A stretch of DNA of 64,000 nucleotides from Streptomyces sp. NBC_00083 (GTDB taxonomy: Bacteria; Actinomycetota; Actinomycetes; Streptomycetales; Streptomycetaceae): positions 620,001 to 684,000 of the forward strand of contig NZ_JAPELY010000003.1 in the NCBI RefSeq assembly GCF_026343295.1, in the 5' to 3' direction. A program made the position numbers and the translations under genes. Positions 24,485 through 32,637 of this stretch are shown in pieces (the first letter of the stretch is position 1; each line of letters starts with the position of its first letter). The notes beneath the pieces are model-generated. The model saw only the letters and a list, made by a program, of their open reading frames with translations, was not told the origin of the DNA and ran no database searches.

Positions 24485-25078
24485 TCAGCGGCCGCTGCCC
24501 GACGGCGCCCCGGCCCGCCCCGCGACGAGTTCCAGAACCGGACGCCAGTCGTCCATGACACCCGCGTCGAGGCCGACGACCTTTCCCGCGTCGTCCGCCT
24601 GCCGCAGGATCACCGCGTCATCGGCCAGCGGGTCACGGGCGAAGGCCGCCGCCTCCTCGGGCCCCATCACCCCGCCCTGGGCGCGCAGGGTGAGGGCGCT
24701 CTGCGGCGAGAGCGTACGGTCCGGTTCGACCGCCGCCAGATAACGCTTCGCGGCCACGTGCAGCTGCACGAGCCGGGCCACCCGCGCGCCGAGCAGCGGA
24801 CGCACCGCCCGCGCCGCGGTGTCGGCGTGTCCGGCGTCATCACCCGGACGGAGCACATGGCCCAGATCGTGCACGAGCCCCGCGACCTGCAGTTCCTTGT
24901 CGGCCGGATGGGAGCGGCGCAGGAGGTGCGCGGTCTGGAGCGCGTGGTCGTGGAGGTCGACCGGATCGCCGCTGCGGTCGGGGGTGTCCCAGGCGCCGCG
25001 GCAGGAACGGAGGAGCTCCATCAGCTCCTCGACCGAGCCCACCGACCGCTCCGTACCGGGTCCGCTGGACAGCTCCAT
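24485..25078 (-). CDS. HD-domain protein resembling PhnZ-type di-iron oxygenases
   Basis: This 197-aa protein starts at ATG 25078 behind GGGGAGGGG. Likely ligands are His45, His70-Asp71 (LVHDLGHV), His84, His107 (LVQLHVAAKRYL) and a late Asp (RQADDAGK). The LVxxHVxAKRYL block, the LSPQSALTLRAQGG segment and the size resemble the PhnZ/TmpB family, which oxidatively cleaves hydroxyphosphonates, rather than nucleotide phosphohydrolases. No phosphonate genes adjoin it, so the substrate is open. A general HD phosphohydrolase is the alternative. Confidence 0.78.
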   Translation of the reverse strand: MELSSGPGTERSVGSVEELMELLRSCRGAWDTPDRSGDPVDLHDHALQTAHLLRRSHPADKELQVAGLVHDLGHVLRPGDDAGHADTAARAVRPLLGARVARLVQLHVAAKRYLAAVEPDRTLSPQSALTLRAQGGVMGPEEAAAFARDPLADDAVILRQADDAGKVVGLDAGVMDDWRPVLELVAGRAGAPSGSGR

Positions 25079-25420
25079 GTGTTCCCCTCCCCGCGCGCGG
25101 CAGCCGACCCGGTGAGCAGATCATGGCGGGTGAACGCCGGGCTGAACTCCCGGCGAAGGAAAGTTGACGCAAAGGAAGTGGCCCTATCGAGCGCGACCGC
25201 GCTCATTTGGTTACTCTGGTGCGCACGGTAGCCACGGCGGGTCCACCAACCCTCCAGGCCCGTTCCGGATCCGTCCCGCAACCTGTGGCCGTGATGCGGA
25301 CAGAGTGCCGGCGCCACCGCGTCAGAACTGCCCTTGCCCCCGCCCTCGGGTGGACGGAAACCGGGTCGCGGGACGACGCAACCGGGACGCCCAGGGTTAC
25401 GCGACACAGAGGAGTGCGCG
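25079..25420. other. Divergent intergenic region, 342 bp
   Basis: It lies between the HD-domain gene and the 57-aa gene. TTGACG (25164-25169) and TATCGA (25185-25190) could form a weak promoter, but the 15-nt spacing is short. GAGCGC-GACC-GCGCTC (25189-25204) is a perfect dyad just downstream. No further gene was seen. Confidence 0.4.
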
Positions 25421-25594
25421 GTGACACCAGAGACGACAGAGCGAGAACGCCGGACACCGGAACGCGGCGGCGACCGCGCCGGCCGGCCCGAGAAGCTCCG
25501 TAACATCGAGGTCTGGGCCAGGTCGGCCCCGATCCGCCTCGCCGGTTACGAAGAGGACCTCGCCGAGCCGCACATCCTGCCCGGCATCGACTGA
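25421..25594 (+). CDS. 57-aa peptide of unknown function
   Basis: GTG 25421 sits behind AGAGGAG with a 6-nt spacer, and a perfect 16-bp terminator hairpin begins 15 bp after the stop, so this looks like a single-gene transcript. The N-terminal half is charged and low complexity (TPETTERERRTPERGGDRAG). The C-terminal half is more specific (IEVWARSAPIRL, then GYEEDLAEPHILPGID). There is no Cys, signal peptide or membrane segment. The leader-then-core look recalls RiPP precursors, but no modifying enzyme is adjacent, so I do not assign it. Confidence 0.7.
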   Translation: MTPETTERERRTPERGGDRAGRPEKLRNIEVWARSAPIRLAGYEEDLAEPHILPGID

Positions 25595-25608
25595 CCCGCG
25601 CGATCCAC

Positions 25609-25644
25609 CGGTCCGTGCCCCCTGTCCGCAGGGGGCACGGACCG
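25609..25644 (+). terminator. Strong terminator after the 57-aa gene
   Basis: A perfect 16-bp stem (CGGTCCGTGCCCCCTG and its complement) closes on a TCCG tetraloop. Confidence 0.88.
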
Positions 25645-25766
25645 TGGGGTACCGCCGCCGGGCAGGGGGCAACTCCCTTACCCCGCAAGTGAGGTGAGGG
25701 TGTGTCAGTGCATCCCGTGCCCAGCCTTCTTGTCGGCCGGGAGCGCCCGCGGGCAGGATGGCCGGC

Positions 25767-27815
25767 ATGCCCGAGACAGCAGGCGAGCCCACCGCCTTCC
25801 ACGACCTGTCCGCCTTTCTCGCGACGCCGCGCGTCACGAGCCTCACCCTCTCGCCCGACGGGCGCCGTCTCGTGGCCGCCGTACAGGGCCTCGCCGCCGA
25901 CGGCACGCGCCGGGTGTCGGCCCTGTGGGACATCGACCCCGCCGCGCAGCGCGAACCCGTCCGGCTGACCCGGTCCCGCGCGGGTGAATCCGCACCCGCG
26001 TTCGCCGCGGACGGCACCGTGTACTTCCTTTCCGAGCGCGACGACAACGGCCCCGCCGGGGCGAAGGGCGACGCCGGGGGCCACGGCGTGTGGGCGCTGC
26101 CCGAGCACGGCGAGGCGCGCCTGACGGTCCGTCACCCCGGGGGCGTCACCGGATTCGGGGTCGCCAGGGACGCCGGGGCCCTCGTCTACACCGCAGGGCT
26201 GCTGCCCGGTGCGACCGACGCCGCGTCCCACGGCAAGCTGCGCGACGCCCGCGCCGGAGCCGGGGTCACCGCGATCCTCTACGAGTCGGGGATGACCCGG
26301 TTCTGGGACTCCGACCTCGGCCCCGACGAGCCGCACACCTTCGTCCGCGGCGCTCGCGAGGGCGGCCGGGCCCCCGGCGGGGACGACGCCCCGGTCGTGG
26401 ACGCCGGCGCGCAGGGCTTCGTCGTCGAGTCCGAGCCGGCCCTCTCGCCCGACGGCACACGGGTCGCCTACGCCCGCTTCGTGCACGGCCACGTGCCCGA
26501 CGGCAACCGTACGGTCGTGGTGGTCGCCGACGCCGCCACCGGCGAGGAGCTGCACCTCGTCGACCGGGACGGATACCAGTACAGCGCCCCGCTGTTCACC
26601 GCCGACGGCGCCGCCGTGCTGTGCGTCCGCGAGCTGATGGCCACGTACGAGAGGCCCTTCTCCTCCACCCTGGTCCGCATCGCCCTGCCGGGCGGCGCCG
26701 AGAGCGACCTCCTGGCGGAGTGCGACCACTGGCCCCTGGAGGCGCTGCCCTCGCCGCGCCCCGACGACGAGACCCTCTGGTTCACGGCCGACGAACTCGG
26801 CCACGCGCCCGTCTTCCGGCGCGACCCGGACGGCACGGTCACCCGGCTCACCGCCTCCGGCGCGTACACCTCGCTGTGTGTGGCACCCGACGGCCGCACC
26901 CTGTACGCGCTGCGCAGCGCCGTCGACGCGCCGCCCGCCCCGGTGCGCCTCGACGCCGCCGCGCCCGACCAGGAACCCGTCGCGCTCAAGGCGCCCGGCG
27001 GCGTGGGGCGGCTGCCGGGCACCCTGACCGAGGTGCACACCACCGGCGACGACGGGTTCCCGCTCCGCTCCTGGCTGGTGCTGCCCGAGGGCGCCCGCGC
27101 CGGACGGCCCGCCCCGCTGATCGTCTTTCCGCACGGCGGCCCCCAGTCCTCCTGGAACTCCTGGACCTGGCGCTGGAACCCGTGGCCCTTCGCGGCCCGC
27201 GGCTACGCCGTCCTGCTGCCCGACCCCGCGCTCTCCACCGGCTACGGGCCGCGGATGCACGAGCGCGGCTGGGGCCAGTGGGGCGGCCGGCCCTACCGGG
27301 ACCTGATGGCGATGACCGACACCGCCGAGGCGCGCCCCGACATCGACGCGACGCGCACCGGCCTCGCCGGGGCCTCGTACGGCGGCTACATGGCCAACTG
27401 GATCGCGACCCGCACCGACCGCTTCAGGGCGATCGTCTCCCAGGCGGCGCCCTGGGAGCTGCGTTCCTGGCAGGGCGACGCGGACGCCTCGATGTACTTC
27501 CGGCGGATCTTCGGGGACCCCCTGACCACGCCGGAACGGTACGAGCAGGACACCCCCGCCCTCGCGGCCGACCGCATCCGCACGCCGATGCTCGTGGTGC
27601 ACGGGGGCAAGGACTACCGGGTGCCCGTCGGCCAGGGCATGGCGCTCTTCCAGGACCTCCAGCGCCTCGGCGTCCCCGTGAAGTTCCTGCACTTCCCCGA
27701 CGAGGGCCACTGGATACTCGGTCCGGGCCACGCCCGGCTCTGGTACGCCGCCCTGCTCAACTTCTTCGACCACCACGTGCTCGGAGCCCCCTGGCGCCGC
27801 CCCGAGCTGCTGTGA
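25767..27815 (+). CDS. S9-family serine peptidase (prolyl oligopeptidase-like)
   Basis: The protein is 682 aa. ATG 25767 is preferred over 25758 because AGGATGG then gives proper spacing. The N-terminal two-thirds is a WD/beta-propeller-like region with repeats such as LTLSPDGRRLVAAV, ALSPDGTRVAYARF and CVAPDGRTLYALR. The C-terminal alpha/beta-hydrolase domain has the nucleophile in GASYGGYMANW, the Asp in GGKDYRVPVGQ, and the His in PDEGHWILGPGH. It is an acylaminoacyl-peptidase/DPP-like enzyme with no signal peptide, likely cytosolic and cutting short peptides. It is monocistronic, with the lipoprotein gene 138 bp downstream. Confidence 0.92.
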   Translation: MPETAGEPTAFHDLSAFLATPRVTSLTLSPDGRRLVAAVQGLAADGTRRVSALWDIDPAAQREPVRLTRSRAGESAPAFAADGTVYFLSERDDNGPAGAKGDAGGHGVWALPEHGEARLTVRHPGGVTGFGVARDAGALVYTAGLLPGATDAASHGKLRDARAGAGVTAILYESGMTRFWDSDLGPDEPHTFVRGAREGGRAPGGDDAPVVDAGAQGFVVESEPALSPDGTRVAYARFVHGHVPDGNRTVVVVADAATGEELHLVDRDGYQYSAPLFTADGAAVLCVRELMATYERPFSSTLVRIALPGGAESDLLAECDHWPLEALPSPRPDDETLWFTADELGHAPVFRRDPDGTVTRLTASGAYTSLCVAPDGRTLYALRSAVDAPPAPVRLDAAAPDQEPVALKAPGGVGRLPGTLTEVHTTGDDGFPLRSWLVLPEGARAGRPAPLIVFPHGGPQSSWNSWTWRWNPWPFAARGYAVLLPDPALSTGYGPRMHERGWGQWGGRPYRDLMAMTDTAEARPDIDATRTGLAGASYGGYMANWIATRTDRFRAIVSQAAPWELRSWQGDADASMYFRRIFGDPLTTPERYEQDTPALAADRIRTPMLVVHGGKDYRVPVGQGMALFQDLQRLGVPVKFLHFPDEGHWILGPGHARLWYAALLNFFDHHVLGAPWRRPELL

Positions 27816-27953
27816 CGCACCCGGGAGGCGACCGGGCCGCGCGTCCGGCGTGCGGGGGGTGACTCACCCGTTTCGCCCTGTCCCTTTGCGCGCGGCGCAC
27901 GCCTGCCGCACACAATGAGGGGTCAACTCGGGGCGTACAGGTGGGAGATCCAC

Positions 27954-29120
27954 GTGCCCTCGACCCCGCGCACCATCGCCACTGCCGTCGCCGTGCTCAG
28001 CGTCGGCGCCTTCGCCGCCGGATGCGGCGGCGGCGCCAAGGGAGCCGACAGCCGGCAGGACCTGAACCTCCAGCCGGTCGCGGCCCAGGGACCGGACCCG
28101 TTCACCCCGTCGACGGCCGAGTCCACGGCGACCCCCACCCCGGCCGCGCCGCCCGGCGCCGGGACCGGCAACCCCACGGCCGGGCTCTCCCCCACGCGTA
28201 CCGTGTCGGGCTCCACACCGGGCCTGTACGGCGGCACGCAGTCGGTCGCCAGCTGCGACATCGAGAAGCAGATCCGCTTCCTCGGCGGCGACCGGGCCAA
28301 GAACCGGGCCTTCGCGGACGCCGCCGGGGTCGACCCCGGTTCGGTCGCGGGGTTCCTGCGCGGTCTGACGCCCGTGGTGCTGCGCGCCGACACCCGCGTC
28401 ACCAACCACGGCTTCCGCGACGGCGCCGCCACCAGCTTCCAGTCGGTGCTCCAGGCCGGCACCGCGGTCCTCGTGGACGACCACGGCGCGCCCCGGGTGC
28501 GATGCGCCTGCGGAAACCCGCTGAAGCCGCCCAACGCCCACCAGGGCAGCTGGAACGACAAGGGCAGGCCCTGGCCCGGCTACCGGGGCGACCGCGTCAT
28601 CGTGGTGCGGCCCACCACGGTCGTCATCAACAACCTGATCATCGTCAACGTCGTCAACAACACGTGGATCGAGCGGCAGAGCGGCGACGACGGCGGGCGC
28701 GACCGCCGTCGTCCCGACATCCACATCGACCCCGTCAAGCCGCCCGTTCCCGAGCCGCCGTCGCCGCCCGCGAGCCCCAGCACCTCGCCGCCGGTCACCA
28801 GCCCGCCGCCGAGCCCCGACTGCCCGACGCCCACGCCGACCGTGACGGTCACCGAGACGCCGAGCCCGTCGGCGTCCTCCACGCCGCCCGCACCGCCCAG
28901 CCGGCCGGCACCGGACACCAGCGGCTGCCCGACGGCCACCGCGACCGTCACCGCACCGCCGCCCTCGCTCTCCCCGTCGCCGCCCTCGTCCTCGCCCGCC
29001 CCGGAGTCGAGCCCGCCCGGCGACCTGCCGTCGCAGCCCGGAGACATCCCGAGCGGGGTGCCGAGCGGGCCCGACGACTACGACATCTACGGGCCCTCGC
29101 CCGAGTCGGAGAACGTCTGA
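27954..29120 (+). CDS. Lipoprotein with Pro/Ser/Thr-rich tail (DUF6777-like)
   Basis: This 388-aa protein starts at GTG 27954 behind GGGAG. The signal sequence TIATAVAVLSVGAFAAGCGGG carries a lipobox (FAAGC), placing it on the outer face of the membrane. The central globular part (about residues 90-230) contains VASCDIEKQIRFLGGD and VRCACGNPLKPPN, then VINNLIIVNVVNNTWIE. The final 150 residues are a disordered P/S/T linker ending in DYDIYGPSPESE. The domain resembles the DUF6777 family as I remember it; no function is known. A large hairpin lies 45 bp after the stop. Confidence 0.85.
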   Translation: MPSTPRTIATAVAVLSVGAFAAGCGGGAKGADSRQDLNLQPVAAQGPDPFTPSTAESTATPTPAAPPGAGTGNPTAGLSPTRTVSGSTPGLYGGTQSVASCDIEKQIRFLGGDRAKNRAFADAAGVDPGSVAGFLRGLTPVVLRADTRVTNHGFRDGAATSFQSVLQAGTAVLVDDHGAPRVRCACGNPLKPPNAHQGSWNDKGRPWPGYRGDRVIVVRPTTVVINNLIIVNVVNNTWIERQSGDDGGRDRRRPDIHIDPVKPPVPEPPSPPASPSTSPPVTSPPPSPDCPTPTPTVTVTETPSPSASSTPPAPPSRPAPDTSGCPTATATVTAPPPSLSPSPPSSSPAPESSPPGDLPSQPGDIPSGVPSGPDDYDIYGPSPESENV

Positions 29121-29165
29121 CCGGCCGGTCCGCCCCGGGCTCGACACGGGGGAGCGACGAAAAGC

Positions 29166-29203
29166 CGGACCAAGGGGTGCATATAGGCTGCACCCCTTGT
29201 CCG
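29166..29203. promoter_or_regulatory. Long inverted repeat between the lipoprotein and conserved hypothetical genes
   Basis: CAAGGGGTGCA (29171-29181) and TGCACCCCTTG (29189-29199) are perfect 11-bp arms around a TATAGGC spacer. With one bulged C the stem extends to 15 bp (CGGA/TCCG). It may terminate the lipoprotein mRNA or, with TATAGG exposed in the spacer and the next start 42 bp away, be an operator over a promoter. Confidence 0.75.
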
Positions 29204-29244
29204 ACTCGTTCGTCGTCCTCCCCGAGCAGCCAGGAGCGTTCTCC

Positions 29245-30276
29245 GTGACCGTCGCGATCGACCTGCCCGAACCGTCCGCGCCGCCCATCGGCGAAGTGCA
29301 CGAGAGCGTGGCGCGCGACGCCCGCGAGTTCGGCGCCTACGCCCGCACCGGCGGCTGGGCGTTCGCCCTGAAGGTGGCGCGCAGCGTGCGCCCCGGCGGG
29401 CACGCGGCCGGCGAGACGCCCAAGGTCTCGGCCAAGGAGTTCAGCGCTCTCGCCGACTGCTCCGCCGAGCGCGTCATGCGCTACTACAAGGCGTGGGACA
29501 AGGCGTCCGACGACGGCCTCGTCCCGCTCTTCGAGGCGCTCGTACCGGGCGAGGACATCGAACTGCCCGACGCCGACGTGTGGTCGACGTACTACGTGTC
29601 GCGCTCCAGCGCGGCCTCCGAACGGGGGAGCGCGATCACGGCGGCCGCCGAGGCCGAGGGCATCCGGCCGACCAAGGCCCTGGAGGTCGCCGAGAACCCC
29701 ACCGCGCTGCGGGCCGCCATCCTCGCCGACCCCGGCACCGCCCAGGCCGCTCGCACGGCGCTCCTCGACCGCGTCAGGGAAGACCCGGCGTTCCAGACCG
29801 AGCTGGCCCGCGACATCGTCCGCGCCGACGAGCTGAAGAAGGCGGTGGCCAGCGAGTCCCGGGCCGCCGACCGCATCGGATACGTCCGCCAGATCGTCGA
29901 GAACGGCCAGATCAGGACCCCCGCGGGCCAGACCGTCGAGGCCCCTGCGGAGCTGCGCGCCGAGGCCGAGCGGCACCTGTCGCTCCTCGACGAGCTCGAC
30001 GGCTCCGAAGAGGCCGGCGAGTGGGCCACCGAGGCGTACGACACCGTCAAGGGCCTGGTCGCCGAGGCCGTCGAGGCCGACCCCGAGCTGCGCGTCCAGG
30101 AGCGGCGCACGAAGTTCTACAGCAGCCTGCAGAAGGCGACCAAGGTGTTCGAGGAGCTCACCCTCGACGACGCCGACGACATCTACGAGGACGACATGGT
30201 CCAGCGCCTCGAAGCGCTCCAGGCCGCCATCGGCACCTGCATCACCGCCCTGCGCAAGGCGTCCCCCGCGCACTGA
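29245..30276 (+). CDS. Conserved protein of unknown function with possible DNA-binding helices
   Basis: This 343-aa protein starts at GTG 29245 behind AGGAG; an upstream TTG at 29197 would lie inside the inverted repeat. It is largely helical and acidic. SAKEFSALADCSAERVMRYYKAWD (about residues 60-85) looks like a helix-turn-helix. A middle block (FQTELARDIVRADELKKAVA) and a C-terminal block (RRTKFYSSLQKATKVFEELT) are helical. There is no signal peptide or membrane segment. I do not recognise a family. The inverted repeat 42 bp upstream is a candidate autoregulatory site. Confidence 0.78.
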   Translation: MTVAIDLPEPSAPPIGEVHESVARDAREFGAYARTGGWAFALKVARSVRPGGHAAGETPKVSAKEFSALADCSAERVMRYYKAWDKASDDGLVPLFEALVPGEDIELPDADVWSTYYVSRSSAASERGSAITAAAEAEGIRPTKALEVAENPTALRAAILADPGTAQAARTALLDRVREDPAFQTELARDIVRADELKKAVASESRAADRIGYVRQIVENGQIRTPAGQTVEAPAELRAEAERHLSLLDELDGSEEAGEWATEAYDTVKGLVAEAVEADPELRVQERRTKFYSSLQKATKVFEELTLDDADDIYEDDMVQRLEALQAAIGTCITALRKASPAH

Positions 30277-30331
30277 CACCCGCACGACGCTCCGCCCCCG
30301 CCTCCCGCATGCGCGCGATCCTGGCTGCGCC

Positions 30332-30343
30332 TAGCGTGGCCCC
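30332..30343 (+). promoter_or_regulatory. -10 element, predicted leaderless start
   Basis: TAGCGT (30332-30337) followed by 6 nt and ATG matches the TANNNT spacing of Streptomyces leaderless transcripts. No ribosome site is present before this gene. Confidence 0.55.
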
Positions 30344-32443
30344 ATGGACGTGGCTGAAGGGGGCGGAGGGGCGGCCGACCTGTGCCATTGCGGTGGCCCG
30401 GCCGACGGCGAGGAATGCCGCTTCCTTCACTCGTACGGCCCAGACCTGCGCATGGGCAGCTTCGACTGGGACCTGGTCAGTGGCCTCATGCACATGGACG
30501 AGCCCGCGCTCGGCGTGTTCGACCTGCGCCCCGACGAGTACGACAACAGACCCGAGACGCTCGCCGCGCGGGTGCCGCCCGCCGAGTCCCTGCGGCTCGA
30601 CGCGCTCGTCTCGCAGGCGCTCAAGAACGGCAGCGTCAACTACGGCGTGTACTTCCGCATCCGCCGGCGCGACGGCAGCCTGCAGTGGACCCACACCCAG
30701 GGCTTCGTACGCCGCGACGAGACCGGCCGCCCGCTGCGCATCGTCGGCATCGTGCGTGACGCCGCCCAGGAACTCGCCGACGCCACCGCCCGGGTCGGCC
30801 TCGACGACGAGCGGCGCCGCACCACCAGCGTCGTGGAGGCCACCACCGCGGCCCTCGCGCACGCGCGCACCGTCAAGGACGTCATCGACGTCATGAAGGA
30901 CTCCCGCGGCCCCGAGTACCTGGGCGCCACCAGCCTGGTGATGGGCCTGCTCGAAGCGGGCCGCATCCACCTCATCGCCGAGGGCCCCGAGGGCAGCTTC
31001 GTGCCGGGCACCCGGTGGACCCGGGTCGACGAGCGGTATCCGATGAGCGAGGTGGTACGGACCCTGGCGCCGCGGTTCATCGAGTCGCCGCAGGACTTCG
31101 CCGAGTCCTACCCGGGCCTGTGGCCGAACATCAGCGGGCTCGGCATCACCTCCGCCGCCTATCTGCCGCTGATCGCCCAGGCCCGCCCGATCGGCGCGAT
31201 CGGCCTGCTCTACAGCGACAAGCGCGGATTCAGCAGCGAGGAGCGCAACCTCCTGGTGGCGCTGGGCAGTTCGATCGCGCAGTCCCTCCAGCGAGCCATG
31301 CTGTACGAGCAGGAGCACGACCTCGCCGAGGGGCTCCAGCAGGCGATGCTGCCGCGCCGCATCCCCGACGTGCCCGGCGCCCAGCTCGCGGTCCGCTACC
31401 GCTCCGCCCGGCTCGGCCGGGACATCGGCGGCGACTGGTACGACGTGGTGCCGCTGCCCGGCGGCCGGGTCGGCGTGGCCATCGGCGACGTACAGGGACA
31501 CGACACGCATGCCGCGGCGGTCATGGGTCAGCTGCGCATCGTGCTGCGCGCGTACGCGGCCGAGGGCCACTCGCCGGCCACCGTGATCGCGCGCGCCTCG
31601 GTCTTCCTGCACGAGCTGGACACCGACCGCTTCGCGACCTGTACGTACGCGGAGGCCGACCTCGGCACCGGTGTGCTGCAGATCGTGCGGGCCGGGCACG
31701 TCGACCCGCTGGTGCGCCTGCCGGACGGCAACTGCCGCAGACTGCCGGTGGAGGGCGGCCTTCCGCTGGGGCTGTCCGCCGAGTTCGGCCGGCTCGAATA
31801 CCCCGTCTCCACGGTCGAACTCGACCCGGGCCAGACCCTGTTGCTCTACACCGACGGCCTCGTGGAGCAGCCGGGCACCGACCTCGACGACGGGATGCAG
31901 CTCCTGGCGTCCCTGGTCCGCACGGGGCCCGAGGAGCTCGAGGCGCTCGCGGACCGGCTCTGCGACGTGGTGGACGAGCGGGCCGGCGACGACGACGTGG
32001 CGCTGCTGCTCCTGCGCCGGAACACCACGGAGCTGCCGCAGGGCGGCGGCAGACTGCGCCAGCACGTGGCGCAGAACGACCCCGAGGCGCTCAGTTCGTC
32101 CCGCCACATGATCCGCGCCGCCGTACGCGCCTGGGGCGCCCGCGAGCGGTCCGACGAGATCGAGCTCGCCGCCGACGAGCTCATCACCAACGCCCTGATG
32201 CACACCGACGGCGGCGCGATCGTCACCATCCGGGCGCTGTCCGGGCCCGAACGCCGGCTGCGCGTGGAGGTGGAGGACCGTTCCAGCGCCCTGCCGCGCC
32301 GCCGCGAGGCCGGTGCGTCCGGGGTCTCGGGGCGCGGTCTGATGCTGGTGGACCGGCTCGCGGACGTGTGGGGCGTGGAGCCGCGCGGCAGCGGCAAGTG
32401 CGTGTGGTGCGAATTCGTCGTCCCGGAGCCGGGGACGGGCTGA
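30344..32443 (+). CDS. PAS-GAF-SpoIIE phosphatase with HATPase domain
   Basis: This 699-aa signalling protein has an N-terminal Cys/His-rich stretch (CHCGGPADGEECRFLH), a PAS domain (about 30-145, FRIRRRDGSLQWTHTQG), a GAF domain (about 165-325, YLPLIAQARPIGAIGLLYSD), a PP2C/SpoIIE phosphatase (about 330-555, RDIGGDWYDVVPLPGGR, IGDVQGHD, LLLYTDGLVE, GDDDVALLLL) and a C-terminal HATPase_c anti-sigma-kinase-like domain (ELAADELITNALMH, GRGLMLVDRLAD). Such proteins reset anti-anti-sigma factors by dephosphorylation while their kinase domain binds sigma factor or antagonist. No anti-anti-sigma gene is adjacent. The start is probably leaderless. Confidence 0.95.
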   Translation: MDVAEGGGGAADLCHCGGPADGEECRFLHSYGPDLRMGSFDWDLVSGLMHMDEPALGVFDLRPDEYDNRPETLAARVPPAESLRLDALVSQALKNGSVNYGVYFRIRRRDGSLQWTHTQGFVRRDETGRPLRIVGIVRDAAQELADATARVGLDDERRRTTSVVEATTAALAHARTVKDVIDVMKDSRGPEYLGATSLVMGLLEAGRIHLIAEGPEGSFVPGTRWTRVDERYPMSEVVRTLAPRFIESPQDFAESYPGLWPNISGLGITSAAYLPLIAQARPIGAIGLLYSDKRGFSSEERNLLVALGSSIAQSLQRAMLYEQEHDLAEGLQQAMLPRRIPDVPGAQLAVRYRSARLGRDIGGDWYDVVPLPGGRVGVAIGDVQGHDTHAAAVMGQLRIVLRAYAAEGHSPATVIARASVFLHELDTDRFATCTYAEADLGTGVLQIVRAGHVDPLVRLPDGNCRRLPVEGGLPLGLSAEFGRLEYPVSTVELDPGQTLLLYTDGLVEQPGTDLDDGMQLLASLVRTGPEELEALADRLCDVVDERAGDDDVALLLLRRNTTELPQGGGRLRQHVAQNDPEALSSSRHMIRAAVRAWGARERSDEIELAADELITNALMHTDGGAIVTIRALSGPERRLRVEVEDRSSALPRRREAGASGVSGRGLMLVDRLADVWGVEPRGSGKCVWCEFVVPEPGTG

Positions 32444-32528
32444 CGCGCGCGCCCGCGACGGACCCGGGCGGCTCCCGCCGCCCCGCGGAAACCGATCAAG
32501 ACACGACTCGAAACGCCAAAGTAACCAA

Positions 32529-32547
32529 AAGTAACGAGCGATTACTT
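32529..32547 (+). promoter_or_regulatory. AT-rich operator-like palindrome before the WS/DGAT gene
   Basis: AAGTAA-N7-TTACTT, preceded by another AAAGTAAC at 32518-32525 and followed by CGTAACCG, lies in an unusually A/T-rich patch about 90 bp before the start. TTGACC (32546-32551) overlaps its right arm and could be a -35 element. The layout suggests a TetR-type operator on a promoter. Confidence 0.45.
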
Positions 32548-32637
32548 GACCGTAACCGTTCACGAGGGTTTGACTGCTCACCCTGTACGGGCGCCACCGG
32601 CGTCGCCCGACCGGCCTCCGAGCGACACGAGGACCCT

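Noticed and set aside
25203..27776. Leftward 857-aa open frame
   Set aside because: Antisense to the S9 peptidase with its complete catalytic triad; no domain in the leftward product.
30242..32581. Leftward 779-aa open frame
   Set aside because: Antisense to the SpoIIE-type phosphatase, which shows four recognisable domains.
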